Assembly: GCA_025935155.1 (NCBI GenBank)
Contig: JAICVV010000137.1
Coordinates: 1 to 6,086, forward strand
DNA from: Alphaproteobacteria bacterium
GTDB taxonomy: Bacteria > Pseudomonadota > Alphaproteobacteria > Micropepsales > Micropepsaceae
DNA: 6,086 nucleotides
Direction of reading: 5' to 3'
The translations under genes were made by a program, and so were the position numbers. Below, piece after piece: positions 1 through 6,086 of the stretch (positions are counted from its first letter, which is position 1; the number at the start of each line of letters is the position of its first letter). The notes under the pieces were generated by a model that worked only from the letters and a program-made list of their open reading frames with translations, was not told the origin of the DNA and did no database searches.

Positions 1-128
1 ACCGCTTCCGCGAGGCGCGCTTCTGCATCGCGCAACTCCCCGCGCTCGCGCGTCTTGCGTTCGATGTGAATCACAAAGGCCGTGCGCCGCCTTTCGCGGC
101 CGGCGGATTGGCGCGACGATGAGGTCAG
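1..128 (-). CDS. hflX: GTPase HflX, N-terminal fragment (cut by the left window edge)
   Basis: About 42 codons are visible, running off the window edge. HflX is a ribosome-associated GTPase that splits stalled or stressed 70S/50S ribosomes; the GTP-binding domain lies outside this window. The reading frame contains [14 protein letters not shown] and then [10 protein letters not shown], resembling the ARLEEAVGLA stretch that opens the HflX N-terminal domain, and hfq-hflX is a widely conserved gene order. No ATG occurs in this frame nearby. The chosen start is CTG (128-126), which overlaps the hfq stop as CTGA and follows GGAG by 5 bases. The alternative is GTG at 74-72, which has no good ribosome binding site and would discard a charged N-terminal tail common in the family. 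Identity rests on a short match plus gene order, so it is probable rather than certain; the start is less certain still. Confidence 0.72.
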   Translation of the reverse strand, partial: MTSSSRQSAGRERRRTAFVIHIERKTRERGELRDAEARLAEA

Positions 129-382
129 GCGTGCTCCAGCGCCGGTGCAGCCGCCACTTCCTGCTCCTGCAGCGGAATCGGCCCCAGCGGCATCACGGTC
201 GAAATTGCGTGCTTGTAAACCAGCTGGGCTTGGCCGTCCCGGCGAAGAAGAACGCAGAAATTGTCGAACCAAGTGATGTTTCCCTGAAGCTTTACGCCGT
301 TGACAAGAAAGACCGTCACCGCGACTTTGCTCTTACGCACGGCATTCAGAAAAGTGTCCTGCAGGTTTTGTTTTTCGCTCAT
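125..382 (-). CDS. hfq: RNA chaperone Hfq (85 aa)
   Basis: Hfq is a cytoplasmic Sm-like hexamer that pairs small RNAs with target mRNAs. The Sm1 motif covers roughly residues 8-50 ([12 protein letters not shown], then VNGVKLQG and FDNF) and Sm2 covers residues 53-65 ([13 protein letters not shown]). The uridine-binding proximal-face residues are all present: Gln8, Phe42, Tyr56, Lys57 and His58. The lateral rim reads RKSK at 16-19, less basic than the RRER of E. coli; this is common in alphaproteobacteria. The C-terminal tail is short (about 20 residues, rich in Glu and Ala), as usual for this class. The start is the ATG at 382-380, because the homology begins at MSEKQNLQD; the frame is open further upstream but that extension reads through dat in another frame. 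The ribosome binding site is weak (only GCGGGC-like sequence before ATG). hflX follows with a probable 4-base overlap. Confidence 0.97.
   Translation of the reverse strand: MSEKQNLQDTFLNAVRKSKVAVTVFLVNGVKLQGNITWFDNFCVLLRRDGQAQLVYKHAISTVMPLGPIPLQEQEVAAAPALEHA
134..137 (-). promoter_or_regulatory. Shine-Dalgarno sequence for hflX inside the end of hfq
   Basis: On the minus strand GGAG lies within the last hfq codons and is separated by 5 bases from the CTG at 128-126. This is an ideal spacing for initiation, and it is the main reason for choosing CTG over the downstream GTG as the hflX start. Translation of hflX would then be coupled to termination of hfq. Confidence 0.5.
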
Positions 383-464
383 TTTGCGCCCGCTTACGCT
401 TGTTCGCCCCGATGCGAAACGACTCGGAAATAATAAGGCGATTTGTGGCAATCGCGAAATATTG
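383..464 (-). promoter_or_regulatory. dat-hfq intergenic gap, possible hfq promoter
   Basis: This 82-base gap is AT-richer than its surroundings, especially 428-465. On the minus strand a -10-like TATTAT lies at 435-430, about 47 bases before the hfq ATG, but its best -35 partner at 17-base spacing (TTCGCG) is poor. A better -35-like CTGACA overlaps the dat stop codon but lacks a good -10 at the right distance. The size and composition suggest that hfq can be transcribed separately from ntrYX-dat; the exact promoter is not resolved. Confidence 0.3.
438..455. repeat. Perfect 6-bp inverted repeat between dat and hfq
   Basis: GCGATT at 438-443 and AATCGC at 450-455 flank a 6-base loop. In the minus-strand transcript the hairpin is followed by CUUAUUAUUU, which is only partly U-rich. 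It could be a weak terminator or attenuator after dat, or a protein-binding site near an hfq promoter. The stem is short and half AT, so a strong intrinsic terminator is unlikely. Confidence 0.35.
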
Positions 465-1385
465 TCAGGGGGCGGACGGCTTGGCGCGGGCGGCGGTTTC
501 CGCGGCGTGGCGGTAGAGTTCCTGAATACGCCGCGCGATGGGGCCGGGCATTCCGTCGCCAATCGTGTGGCCGTCGATGGTGACCACCGGGGTGGCGCCC
601 AGAGTGGCGGCGGTGATGAAGGCTTCTTTGGCGGCAAGCGCCTCGTCGAGGGTGAATTTCCGTTCCTCGACAGTGATTTGGCCTTCGGCCGCCGCCTCCA
701 GGATGATGCGGCGCGTCACGCCCGGCAGGATGGCATTGGAGAGGTCGCGGGTCACCACCCTGCCCTCCTTCGTCACGATCCAGGCGGAGGTGGAAGCGCC
801 TTCCGTGACAAAGCCGTCATCATCGAGCAACCACGCTTCGAACGCGCCGGCTTTGCGTGCCGCGGTTTTCGCCAGAATGTTGGGCAATAAAGCTGTGGAT
901 TTGATATCGCAGCGCGCCCACCGCTCATCCGGCCGCGTAATCACCGCGATGCCTTTTTCGCGGCGCTGCTCCGTCTGGTTTGGATCGAGATTGCGGGCGG
1001 TAACAATCAGCGTGGGCCGCGGCGGCGAATCGGAAACGGCGTGGTCGCGCCGCACCGCCCCCCGCGTCACCTGGAAATAAATCAGGCCGTCGCGCACCCG
1101 ATTGCGGCGCGCCATTTCGCGAGTGATGAGCTTCAGCGCGGCGCGGCCCATCGGCATCGCCATGCCGATCTCGCCGACGGATCGCTGCAACCGGTCGAGA
1201 TGCTCTTCTTCGTCGAGGAACTCTCCGCCAACCACACCAACCACTTCGTAAATCGCATCCGCGAATTGCAGACCGCGATCCTCGATGTGAACCGCCGCTC
1301 GCGCGTGCGGCAGGTAACGTCCGTTCACGTAGGCAATGCGGCCGACCGGCTCCCGCGTGGCCCAGCCATGTGGTGTGTCACTCAT
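465..1385 (-). CDS. dat: D-amino-acid aminotransferase, PLP fold type IV (306 aa)
   Basis: This PLP-dependent cytoplasmic enzyme of the class-IV aminotransferase family interconverts D-alanine or D-glutamate and their 2-oxo acids (EC 2.6.1.21), with a role in peptidoglycan precursor supply or D-amino-acid catabolism. The N-terminal domain opens with [21 protein letters not shown] and continues with FADAIYEVV (41-49). Lys162 in CDIKS is the expected Schiff-base lysine. Glu195 in VTEGASTS is the residue that contacts the pyridine nitrogen. The Arg113-x-His115 pair after QVTRG matches the carboxylate trap of Bacillus D-amino-acid transaminase and argues for Dat over the branched-chain or ADC-lyase relatives. 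The start is the ATG at 1385-1383, overlapping the ntrX stop by four bases (ATGA). No Shine-Dalgarno sequence lies close upstream, so translation is probably coupled to ntrX. An upstream extension in the same frame to 1604 is only ntrX read out of frame. Substrate specificity is inferred from motifs; a broader D-amino-acid or branched-chain preference cannot be excluded. Confidence 0.92.
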   Translation of the reverse strand: MSDTPHGWATREPVGRIAYVNGRYLPHARAAVHIEDRGLQFADAIYEVVGVVGGEFLDEEEHLDRLQRSVGEIGMAMPMGRAALKLITREMARRNRVRDGLIYFQVTRGAVRRDHAVSDSPPRPTLIVTARNLDPNQTEQRREKGIAVITRPDERWARCDIKSTALLPNILAKTAARKAGAFEAWLLDDDGFVTEGASTSAWIVTKEGRVVTRDLSNAILPGVTRRIILEAAAEGQITVEERKFTLDEALAAKEAFITAATLGATPVVTIDGHTIGDGMPGPIARRIQELYRHAAETAARAKPSAP

Positions 1386-2797
1386 GCGTTGAACTGCTGT
1401 GGTTCCTTGCCGCCGTTCGGGCCGACACCCAGCGACTTCAGCTTGCGGTGCAGCGCCGAACGTTCCATGCCAATGAACGTCGCCGTGCGCGAAATGTTGC
1501 CGCCGAAGCGATTGATCTGCGCCAGCAGATATTCGCGCTCGAAGATTTCCCGCGCCTCCCGCAATGGCAACGAGATAACGAGATCGCGGCCGCCACCGCT
1601 CCACGGCGAGTCGCCGCCCAAATCGGCGGGCAGCAAATCTGCCGAGATCATCTGCACGGCATCATCGCTGGCAAGGATCAGCAGACGCTCGACCATGTTC
1701 CGCAATTGCCGCACATTGCCCGGCCAGTTATGCGCCTGCAGCACCGCCATCGCGTCATCGCCCACATCGCGCACCGGCAGACCGGAAGTCGCCGACAGCC
1801 GTTTCATGAAATGCGCGGCGAGCAGCGGAATGTCGTCGCGCCGCTCTGCCAGCGCCGGCACGCGCACCGGCACCACATTCAGGCGGTGGTATAAATCCTC
1901 CCGGAACCGACCGGACGCAATCTCACCGCGCAGATCATGCGTAGTCGATGAGATCACGCGCACATCAACCTGCACCCGCGTCGAACCGCCGATGCGCAGG
2001 AATGTCTGGTCCACCAGCACACGAAGAATCTTCGCCTGTGTCTCGAGCGGCATGTCCGCCACTTCGTCCAGATACAGGGTGCCATTGTGCGCGAGTTCGA
2101 ACAGGCCAGTCTTCCGTGGCCCGTCATTGGTTTCTTCGCCGAACAGCTCCACCTCTATCCGATCCGGCGCCATGGTGGCGCAGTTGATCGCCACAAACGC
2201 ATTCCCCGCCCGGCGCGAGCGCGCATGAATCAATCGTGCGACCACCTCCTTTCCCGAACCCGCGGGCCCCGTGATAAGGACACGGCTGTTGGTCGGTGCA
2301 ATTTTGTCGATCAGCTGACGCAGCTGAGAGGATGCTGACGATGCACCGACGAAGTCCGCTTCGTCGCCTACCCGCAGCTTGAGTTCCTGTACTTCGCGGC
2401 GAAGCCGTGCCGCCTCCAGCGTACGCTCGATCACATGCACCAGGCGATCCGCCTTGAAGGGCTTCTCGATAAAATCGTACGCGCCCTTTTTGATGGAAGC
2501 GACGGCGGTTTCGATTGTGCCGTGGCCGCTGATCATGACCACCGGCAAATCGGGGTAATCCCGCTTCAGCGCGTCCAGCAGCTGAATGCCATCCATCCGG
2601 CTGCCCTGCAGCCAAATGTCCAGAATGACCATCTGCGGTTTCCGGGCCCGCACGGTATTCAACGCGCCGTCTGCGTCCGCGGCCACGCGCGTTTCGTAGC
2701 CTTCGTCGCTCAGAATCCCGGCGACGAGCTCGCGAATGTCCTGCTCATCGTCAACGATGAGAATGTCAGGTGCGATTAGCGATCCGTTCTTGCTCAT
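1382..2797 (-). CDS. ntrX: Response regulator NtrX (471 aa)
   Basis: NtrX is the DNA-binding partner of NtrY, linked in alphaproteobacteria to nitrogen metabolism, redox or low-oxygen responses and the cell envelope. The receiver domain (about 10-125) has Asp16/Asp17, phospho-acceptor Asp60, Ser90 and Lys112. The AAA+ domain (about 148-375) has Walker A GPAGSGKE at 177-184, Walker B YLDE with Asp244/Glu245, the GRFREDLYHRLN arginine-finger and sensor segment at 296-307, and NWPGNVRQLRN at 357-367. A Fis-type helix-turn-helix closes the protein (about 427-457). The loop where NtrC-type activators carry GAFTGA instead reads GEETNDGPRKTGLFE (220-234), so direct sigma-54 activation is unlikely. 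The start is ATG at 2797-2795, sharing one base with the ntrY stop (TGATG) and preceded 10 bases earlier by AAGGG (2812-2808). A TTG one codon upstream is in frame but less likely. The stop overlaps dat. Confidence 0.96.
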   Translation of the reverse strand: MSKNGSLIAPDILIVDDEQDIRELVAGILSDEGYETRVAADADGALNTVRARKPQMVILDIWLQGSRMDGIQLLDALKRDYPDLPVVMISGHGTIETAVASIKKGAYDFIEKPFKADRLVHVIERTLEAARLRREVQELKLRVGDEADFVGASSASSQLRQLIDKIAPTNSRVLITGPAGSGKEVVARLIHARSRRAGNAFVAINCATMAPDRIEVELFGEETNDGPRKTGLFELAHNGTLYLDEVADMPLETQAKILRVLVDQTFLRIGGSTRVQVDVRVISSTTHDLRGEIASGRFREDLYHRLNVVPVRVPALAERRDDIPLLAAHFMKRLSATSGLPVRDVGDDAMAVLQAHNWPGNVRQLRNMVERLLILASDDAVQMISADLLPADLGGDSPWSGGGRDLVISLPLREAREIFEREYLLAQINRFGGNISRTATFIGMERSALHRKLKSLGVGPNGGKEPQQFNA

Positions 2798-5046
2798 CAA
2801 TCTGAAACCCTTCGACTTTCCTGTACTTTTTTCTGCTGCAATGGGAACGTCAGGCGCACTTCTGCGCCCTGCTCGTCCTCGCCGCGATCGCTTATGGTGA
2901 GCTCACCGCCGTGGTCCTCCACGATTTTCCGCACAATGGCGAGTCCGAGGCCCGTTCCCTTTGCCCGCGTTGTAACGTAAGGCTCTGTCAAGCGGTGGCG
3001 CTGATCGTGCGGCAGCCCAACGCCGTTGTCCGTAATACGAAATATTAAGCAACCGCCGGCACTTTCAAGGCTAGCTGAGATCGCGCCCGGCGCATCGTCT
3101 CCTTTTGCATGACGTGCGGAAATCGCCTCCGCCGCGTTCTTCAAAACATTTGTCAGGGCCTGCGAGATCAACCGGCCATCGCATTCGAAATAGAGAGGTG
3201 CTTCAGGCGCATTCACCGTGAGCGCAATCTCCGGATGAGCAACCCGCTGCAGGAAAACCGACTGCTGCAGCAACTCCTGCGCGATTTCTCGCCTTACTTG
3301 CGGCGCGGGCATGCGTGCGAAGGATGAGAACTCATCCACCATCCGGCCGATGTCTCCAACCTGCCGGATAATGGTATCTGCGCACTGCTGGAAGACCTCC
3401 GGATCGCTCGCCACCTCCTTAAGGTACTTTCGCTTCAGGCGCTCTGCAGATAGCTGAATGGGCGTCAGCGGATTCTTGATCTCATGCGCGATGCGCCGCG
3501 CCACGTCCGCCCACGCGGCCGTGCGCTGTGCGGAAACCAGATCCGTAATGTCATCGAACGTAACGATGTAACCCGCCTCTCCGGCTTCGCTACCGACTTG
3601 CACGCTCAGACTGCGCACTCTGCCACCTCGCTTGACCGTCGCTTCGCCGCTGGAGCGCGCGACCGGTTCATGCATGGCGCGGCGAATGAGCGCTGCCAGT
3701 TCTGGCACCACCTGCGCATAGTGCTGGTTTTCCATTTCTTCGGGGGCTGTATTCAGGAGGCGCACGGCCGCGCGATTGACAATCGTAATGCGGCCTTCGG
3801 AATCGAGGCCTATTACGCCGGCACTGACGCCGGCCAGAACCGCCTCCGTAAACAGCCGCCGCGCATCTATTTGGCGGCTGGCTTCTACAAGCTCGCTCCG
3901 CTGTGCTTCAAGCTGTGCGGTCATCCGGTTGAACGTCCGGCCCAGCACACCAATTTCATCGTCATCGCGCTCGACAGGTACCCGTGCTCCAAGATCGCCG
4001 CGAGAGACCTCCTCCGCAGCGCCGATTAGCTTCGAGATAGGGCGTCCGAGACGGTTCGCCGCCCACAGGCCAAGCGAAATCGCTCCAAGCAGCGTGAGCA
4101 GCGACACAACGCCGTAAATCGTTGCAAACAACAGCTGGATGCGCGAGCGATCTTTATCCAGCCGCTTGTATTCGGAAACTGCGCTGACCGTGTTCTGGTA
4201 ATAGGCCAGGACCTTGGGATCGACGGTTCGCACAACCAGCAGATACGCGTCGTTCAACGCCTGAAGCCGGATCAACGCGCGAACGACGCCGACCTTTGCA
4301 TTCCCGATCCTGGAGTTTGCATCGATCACAATCGTACCGTGGCTGGCCTGCGCGATGTCGTTGGCCGATGGTGGAGCAAGGTCCGGCATGAAGCGTTGTT
4401 TGGTGCTGCCGAGGATCTGCCCCTTTGAATCGAGGATGTAAGCGGCCTGCAATCCTCTTTCCTTAGTTACCAGAGCCAGCTTTGTGAATAGCGCGTCCGG
4501 CCGCACGTGATTATTTCCATCGAAGAGCTCCGGATCGTGCTCGATACTGTTGGCAATTTCGTAGGCGTCGCCGACAATCGCGCCTTGTTGTTCCTGCACA
4601 TATCGCTGAGCCACGTTGACCGCGTTTCCGAGAGCGCTCTTTACGCCCGGTGAAAACCACTGTTCGACGCCCTGATCGACAATCACAGCTGCCAGCGCAG
4701 CGATCAAAATTGCCGGCACGATAGCCACTACCGCGAACTGCCCGACCAAGCGGAAGTGCAGCCGCGCGCCTGCCGACCGGCGCCGGGACCATAGCTGGAT
4801 CAATCGCCACGCTATGATCGCGCCAAGCGTCCCCACCAATACGACATTCGACAGAATCAGAACGAACAGGCCTGTATGGCTAGGCCGGTAGGGTACGAGG
4901 CCGGTTACGGCAGCATAGGTCAGCAGCCCGCAACTGGCGGCGAGGATTGCCACACCCACGGGGAACAAGGATGGCTTGGAGAGCAAATGGCCCAAGCCAA
5001 AAGACCTGTCGAGAGACGTCGGATCGCGCGCGGTGGTTGTGGCCAT
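2797..5046 (-). CDS. ntrY: Membrane sensor histidine kinase NtrY (749 aa)
   Basis: NtrY is an inner-membrane kinase that autophosphorylates and passes phosphate to NtrX. Four hydrophobic helices are visible at about 27-50, 58-82, 100-124 and 305-330. The last two bracket a periplasmic sensor region of about 180 residues whose ligand is unknown. A HAMP linker follows (about 328-380), then a PAS domain (about 396-505, beginning near AGVSAGVIGLDSEGRI). The kinase core has the H-box RIAHEIKNPLTP with His521, the N-box NVLKNAAEAI with Asn637, G1 DNGVGLP (673-679), the EPYVTTRAKGTGLGLAI stretch and G2 at 697-704. All catalytic boxes look intact, and the length is normal for the family. The start is ATG at 5046-5044 with GAGG (5054-5051) 4 bases upstream. 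It is the first gene of the leftward operon. The usual alphaproteobacterial upstream neighbours ntrB and ntrC are absent here. Confidence 0.96.
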   Translation of the reverse strand: MATTTARDPTSLDRSFGLGHLLSKPSLFPVGVAILAASCGLLTYAAVTGLVPYRPSHTGLFVLILSNVVLVGTLGAIIAWRLIQLWSRRRSAGARLHFRLVGQFAVVAIVPAILIAALAAVIVDQGVEQWFSPGVKSALGNAVNVAQRYVQEQQGAIVGDAYEIANSIEHDPELFDGNNHVRPDALFTKLALVTKERGLQAAYILDSKGQILGSTKQRFMPDLAPPSANDIAQASHGTIVIDANSRIGNAKVGVVRALIRLQALNDAYLLVVRTVDPKVLAYYQNTVSAVSEYKRLDKDRSRIQLLFATIYGVVSLLTLLGAISLGLWAANRLGRPISKLIGAAEEVSRGDLGARVPVERDDDEIGVLGRTFNRMTAQLEAQRSELVEASRQIDARRLFTEAVLAGVSAGVIGLDSEGRITIVNRAAVRLLNTAPEEMENQHYAQVVPELAALIRRAMHEPVARSSGEATVKRGGRVRSLSVQVGSEAGEAGYIVTFDDITDLVSAQRTAAWADVARRIAHEIKNPLTPIQLSAERLKRKYLKEVASDPEVFQQCADTIIRQVGDIGRMVDEFSSFARMPAPQVRREIAQELLQQSVFLQRVAHPEIALTVNAPEAPLYFECDGRLISQALTNVLKNAAEAISARHAKGDDAPGAISASLESAGGCLIFRITDNGVGLPHDQRHRLTEPYVTTRAKGTGLGLAIVRKIVEDHGGELTISDRGEDEQGAEVRLTFPLQQKKVQESRRVSD

Positions 5047-5061
5047 GCCGCCTCATGTTGG

Positions 5062-5078
5062 GCCGCCCTAGATGCGGC
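5062..5078. repeat. Small GC-rich hairpin in the ntrY leader
   Basis: GCCGC at 5062-5066 and GCGGC at 5074-5078 form a perfect 5-bp stem around a 7-base loop. In the ntrY transcript this would lie about 16-32 bases before the ATG, just upstream of the GAGG ribosome binding site. It might modulate translation, but stems of this size are common in GC-rich DNA. Confidence 0.25.
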
Positions 5079-5121
5079 AGTTAAGCATAAGGTTTGCCGA
5101 GAGTAGCCGCTTTGCTTCACA

Positions 5122-5142
5122 TGTTGCAACAATGTCGCGACA
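5122..5142. promoter_or_regulatory. Tandem 10-bp palindromes, candidate operator between ntrY and ispDF
   Basis: TGTTGCAACA (5122-5131) and TGTCGCGACA (5133-5142) are both perfect palindromes. They share the pattern TGTYGCRACA, are separated by one base, and their centres lie 11 bp apart, about one helical turn. They sit nearly in the middle of the 174-base divergent region, 75 bases from the ntrY start codon and 78 from the ispDF start codon. On the minus strand, TTGCAA inside the first palindrome could serve as a -35 element for ntrY, with TACTCT (5105-5100) as a weak -10 at 18-base spacing, so a bound protein would then block ntrY transcription. A homodimeric regulator binding side by side on one DNA face is the simplest reading. 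NtrX itself, or a regulator of ispDF, are candidates, but the binding protein is not identifiable from this sequence. Confidence 0.45.
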
Positions 5143-5206
5143 CCGGCCCTTGCCTCGGTTTGGCTTTATGGCGAGGCCAGCTTCCAGTATTCCCAGACAC
5201 ATGCGC

Positions 5207-5211
5207 AAAGG
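5207..5211 (+). promoter_or_regulatory. Shine-Dalgarno sequence for ispDF
   Basis: AAAGG lies 9 bases before the ATG at 5221 and supports that start. An ATG at 5201 is out of frame with ispDF and lacks the IspD N-terminal sequence, so it is not the start. Confidence 0.55.
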
Positions 5212-5220
5212 CGAATCATC

Positions 5221-6086
5221 ATGCCCGCGACCGCCGTACTGATCGTTGCTGGTGGCAGCGGGTCGCGTGCCGGCGGCGGCGTTACCAAGCAATATCGGAT
5301 GCTCGGCGGGCGACCGGTCCTTCGCCGATCTATCGAGGCCTTCTTCGACTGTCCCCGCGTTTCGGCGATTCAGGTTGTCGTGGGCAGCGGACAGGAAGCT
5401 GCGTATAACGCTATCACTTCGGATCTCCGGCTCAGGCCTCCGGCGATTGGCGGCAAAACACGGCAGGATTCCGCCCGCAATGGCCTTCGCGCCCTCGCCG
5501 CCGTAGCGCCCGACTTTGTGCTGATCCACGATGCCGCGCGGCCACTGGTGCCTCGGAGCACTATAGAGGGCGTGATCGGCGCACTGACGAACGGCGCCAG
5601 CGCCGCGGTGCCGATGCTTCCGCTTGCAGACTCCCTTCGCCGCCTGGATGGCGGCGCGGCTGGGCAGGCGGTATCCCGTGATGGGGTATGCCGTGTGCAA
5701 ACTCCGCAAGGCTTTCGCTTCCGCGATATCCTTGCCGCGCACGAGCGATTCATCGGCGCGAATGTCACAGACGATATCAGCTTGGCGGAACGGTGCGGCA
5801 TGGCGATTACTGCCGTAGCGGGTGAGTTGGAGAATCTGAAGCTGACAACGATGAGCGACTTTGTCTTTGCCGAACGGCTGCTCGCGGGCGCGCGTGAAAC
5901 GCGCACTGGTATGGGTTACGACGTCCATCGTTTCGGAACTGGCGATCATCTGTGGCTCTGCGGTGTTCAAATTCAACATGATCGAAGTCTGAAAGGCCAT
6001 TCCGATGCCGACGCCGGATTGCACGCGCTGACGGATGCCATTCTCGGCGCATTGGCCCACGGCGATATCGGTCAGCACTTTCCGCC
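5221..6086 (+). CDS. ispDF: Bifunctional IspD/IspF, MEP-pathway enzyme (C-terminus cut by the right window edge)
   Basis: This fused enzyme carries out two steps of the non-mevalonate isoprenoid pathway in the cytoplasm: 2-C-methyl-D-erythritol 4-phosphate cytidylyltransferase (IspD, EC 2.7.7.60) and MECDP synthase (IspF, EC 4.6.1.12). 288 complete codons are visible. The IspD half (1 to about 225) has the CTP loop [11 protein letters not shown] (10-20), Lys23 in [17 protein letters not shown] (77-89), IHDAARPLV with Asp104 and Arg107 (102-110), TPQGF (161-165) and TDDISLAE (183-190). The IspF half begins at GMGYDVHRF (230-238). Its metal ligands Asp234, His236 and His268 are present, along with HSDAD (260-264) and GDIGQHFP (281-288). 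About 100 residues of IspF should follow. One oddity is Thr22 where the family usually has Pro (PKQ). The start at 5221 is backed by AAAGG 9 bases upstream and by the position of the glycine-rich loop. It is transcribed away from ntrY. Confidence 0.96.
   Translation, partial: MPATAVLIVAGGSGSRAGGGVTKQYRMLGGRPVLRRSIEAFFDCPRVSAIQVVVGSGQEAAYNAITSDLRLRPPAIGGKTRQDSARNGLRALAAVAPDFVLIHDAARPLVPRSTIEGVIGALTNGASAAVPMLPLADSLRRLDGGAAGQAVSRDGVCRVQTPQGFRFRDILAAHERFIGANVTDDISLAERCGMAITAVAGELENLKLTTMSDFVFAERLLAGARETRTGMGYDVHRFGTGDHLWLCGVQIQHDRSLKGHSDADAGLHALTDAILGALAHGDIGQHFP

Noticed and set aside
383..637. Upstream extension of the hfq frame by 85 codons
   Set aside because: The extension is Pro/Arg/Ser-rich sequence antiparallel in phase to dat and the intergenic gap; Hfq proteins start at the MSEK-like sequence used here.
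1386..1604. Upstream extension of the dat frame by 73 codons
   Set aside because: This part is ntrX read in another frame. Aminotransferase homology begins only after the ATG at 1385, which forms a typical ATGA overlap.
1041..2228. A 395-codon open frame on the plus strand opposite dat and ntrX
   Set aside because: Its translation is Arg/Ser-rich, shows no domain motifs, and lies antisense to two genes with complete, motif-confirmed frames. Long antisense frames are expected in GC-rich DNA.
2798..2800. TTG start for ntrX one codon upstream of the ATG
   Set aside because: In frame and would overlap ntrY by four bases, but the adjacent ATG is the stronger start and forms the common TGATG junction.
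5080..5096. CtrA-like TTAA half-site (TTAAGCATAAGGTTT) in the divergent region
   Set aside because: Only one half matches TTAA-N7-TTAA; the second half reads GTTT, so the match is no better than chance.
5047..5220. Possible sigma-54 (-24/-12) promoter for ntrY or ispDF
   Set aside because: I looked on both strands for GG and GC doublets at 10-base spacing in a TGGCAC-N5-TTGC context and found only pairs with wrong spacing.
5068..6078. A 336-codon open frame on the minus strand opposite ispDF
   Set aside because: The plus strand encodes IspDF with all expected motifs; the antisense translation matches nothing recognisable and has low-complexity composition.

Overview
The window is a stretch of core chromosome from an alphaproteobacterium. 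Four things point there: a fused ispDF gene, a ntrY-ntrX two-component pair, a PLP fold-type-IV aminotransferase next to ntrX, and an adjacent hfq-hflX pair whose Hfq has an alphaproteobacterial sequence. Base composition is GC-rich with short, AT-richer intergenic gaps. The order or genus cannot be fixed from the sequence alone. I see no insertion sequence, phage gene, tRNA, rRNA or CRISPR array.

Layout. Reading leftward on the minus strand from about 5046 to 1 are ntrY (sensor kinase), ntrX (response regulator), dat (D-amino-acid aminotransferase), hfq (RNA chaperone) and the first codons of hflX (GTPase, cut by the window edge). The first three are welded together: ntrY and ntrX share one base (TGATG) and ntrX and dat share four (ATGA). 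An 82-base, AT-richer gap with a small inverted repeat separates dat from hfq. hflX appears to begin inside the hfq stop codon at a CTG preceded by a good Shine-Dalgarno sequence. On the plus strand from 5221 to the right edge runs ispDF, missing its C-terminal end. It diverges from ntrY across a 174-base intergenic region.

How the genes work together. NtrY is a four-helix membrane histidine kinase that should phosphorylate NtrX on Asp60. NtrX has an AAA+ domain with intact Walker motifs but no GAFTGA loop, so it is unlikely to be a classical sigma-54 activator. Dat is probably co-translated with the regulator. Hfq and HflX form a post-transcriptional and ribosome-associated module that may have its own promoter. 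IspDF supplies two steps of the MEP isoprenoid pathway and has no obvious functional tie to the leftward operon apart from sharing the divergent control region.

No wholly new system is visible. The most interesting points are two adjacent 10-bp palindromes of the form TGTYGCRACA placed almost exactly midway between ntrY and ispDF, the absence of ntrBC upstream of ntrY together with the divergent ispDF, the CTG start proposed for hflX, and the NtrX lacking GAFTGA.
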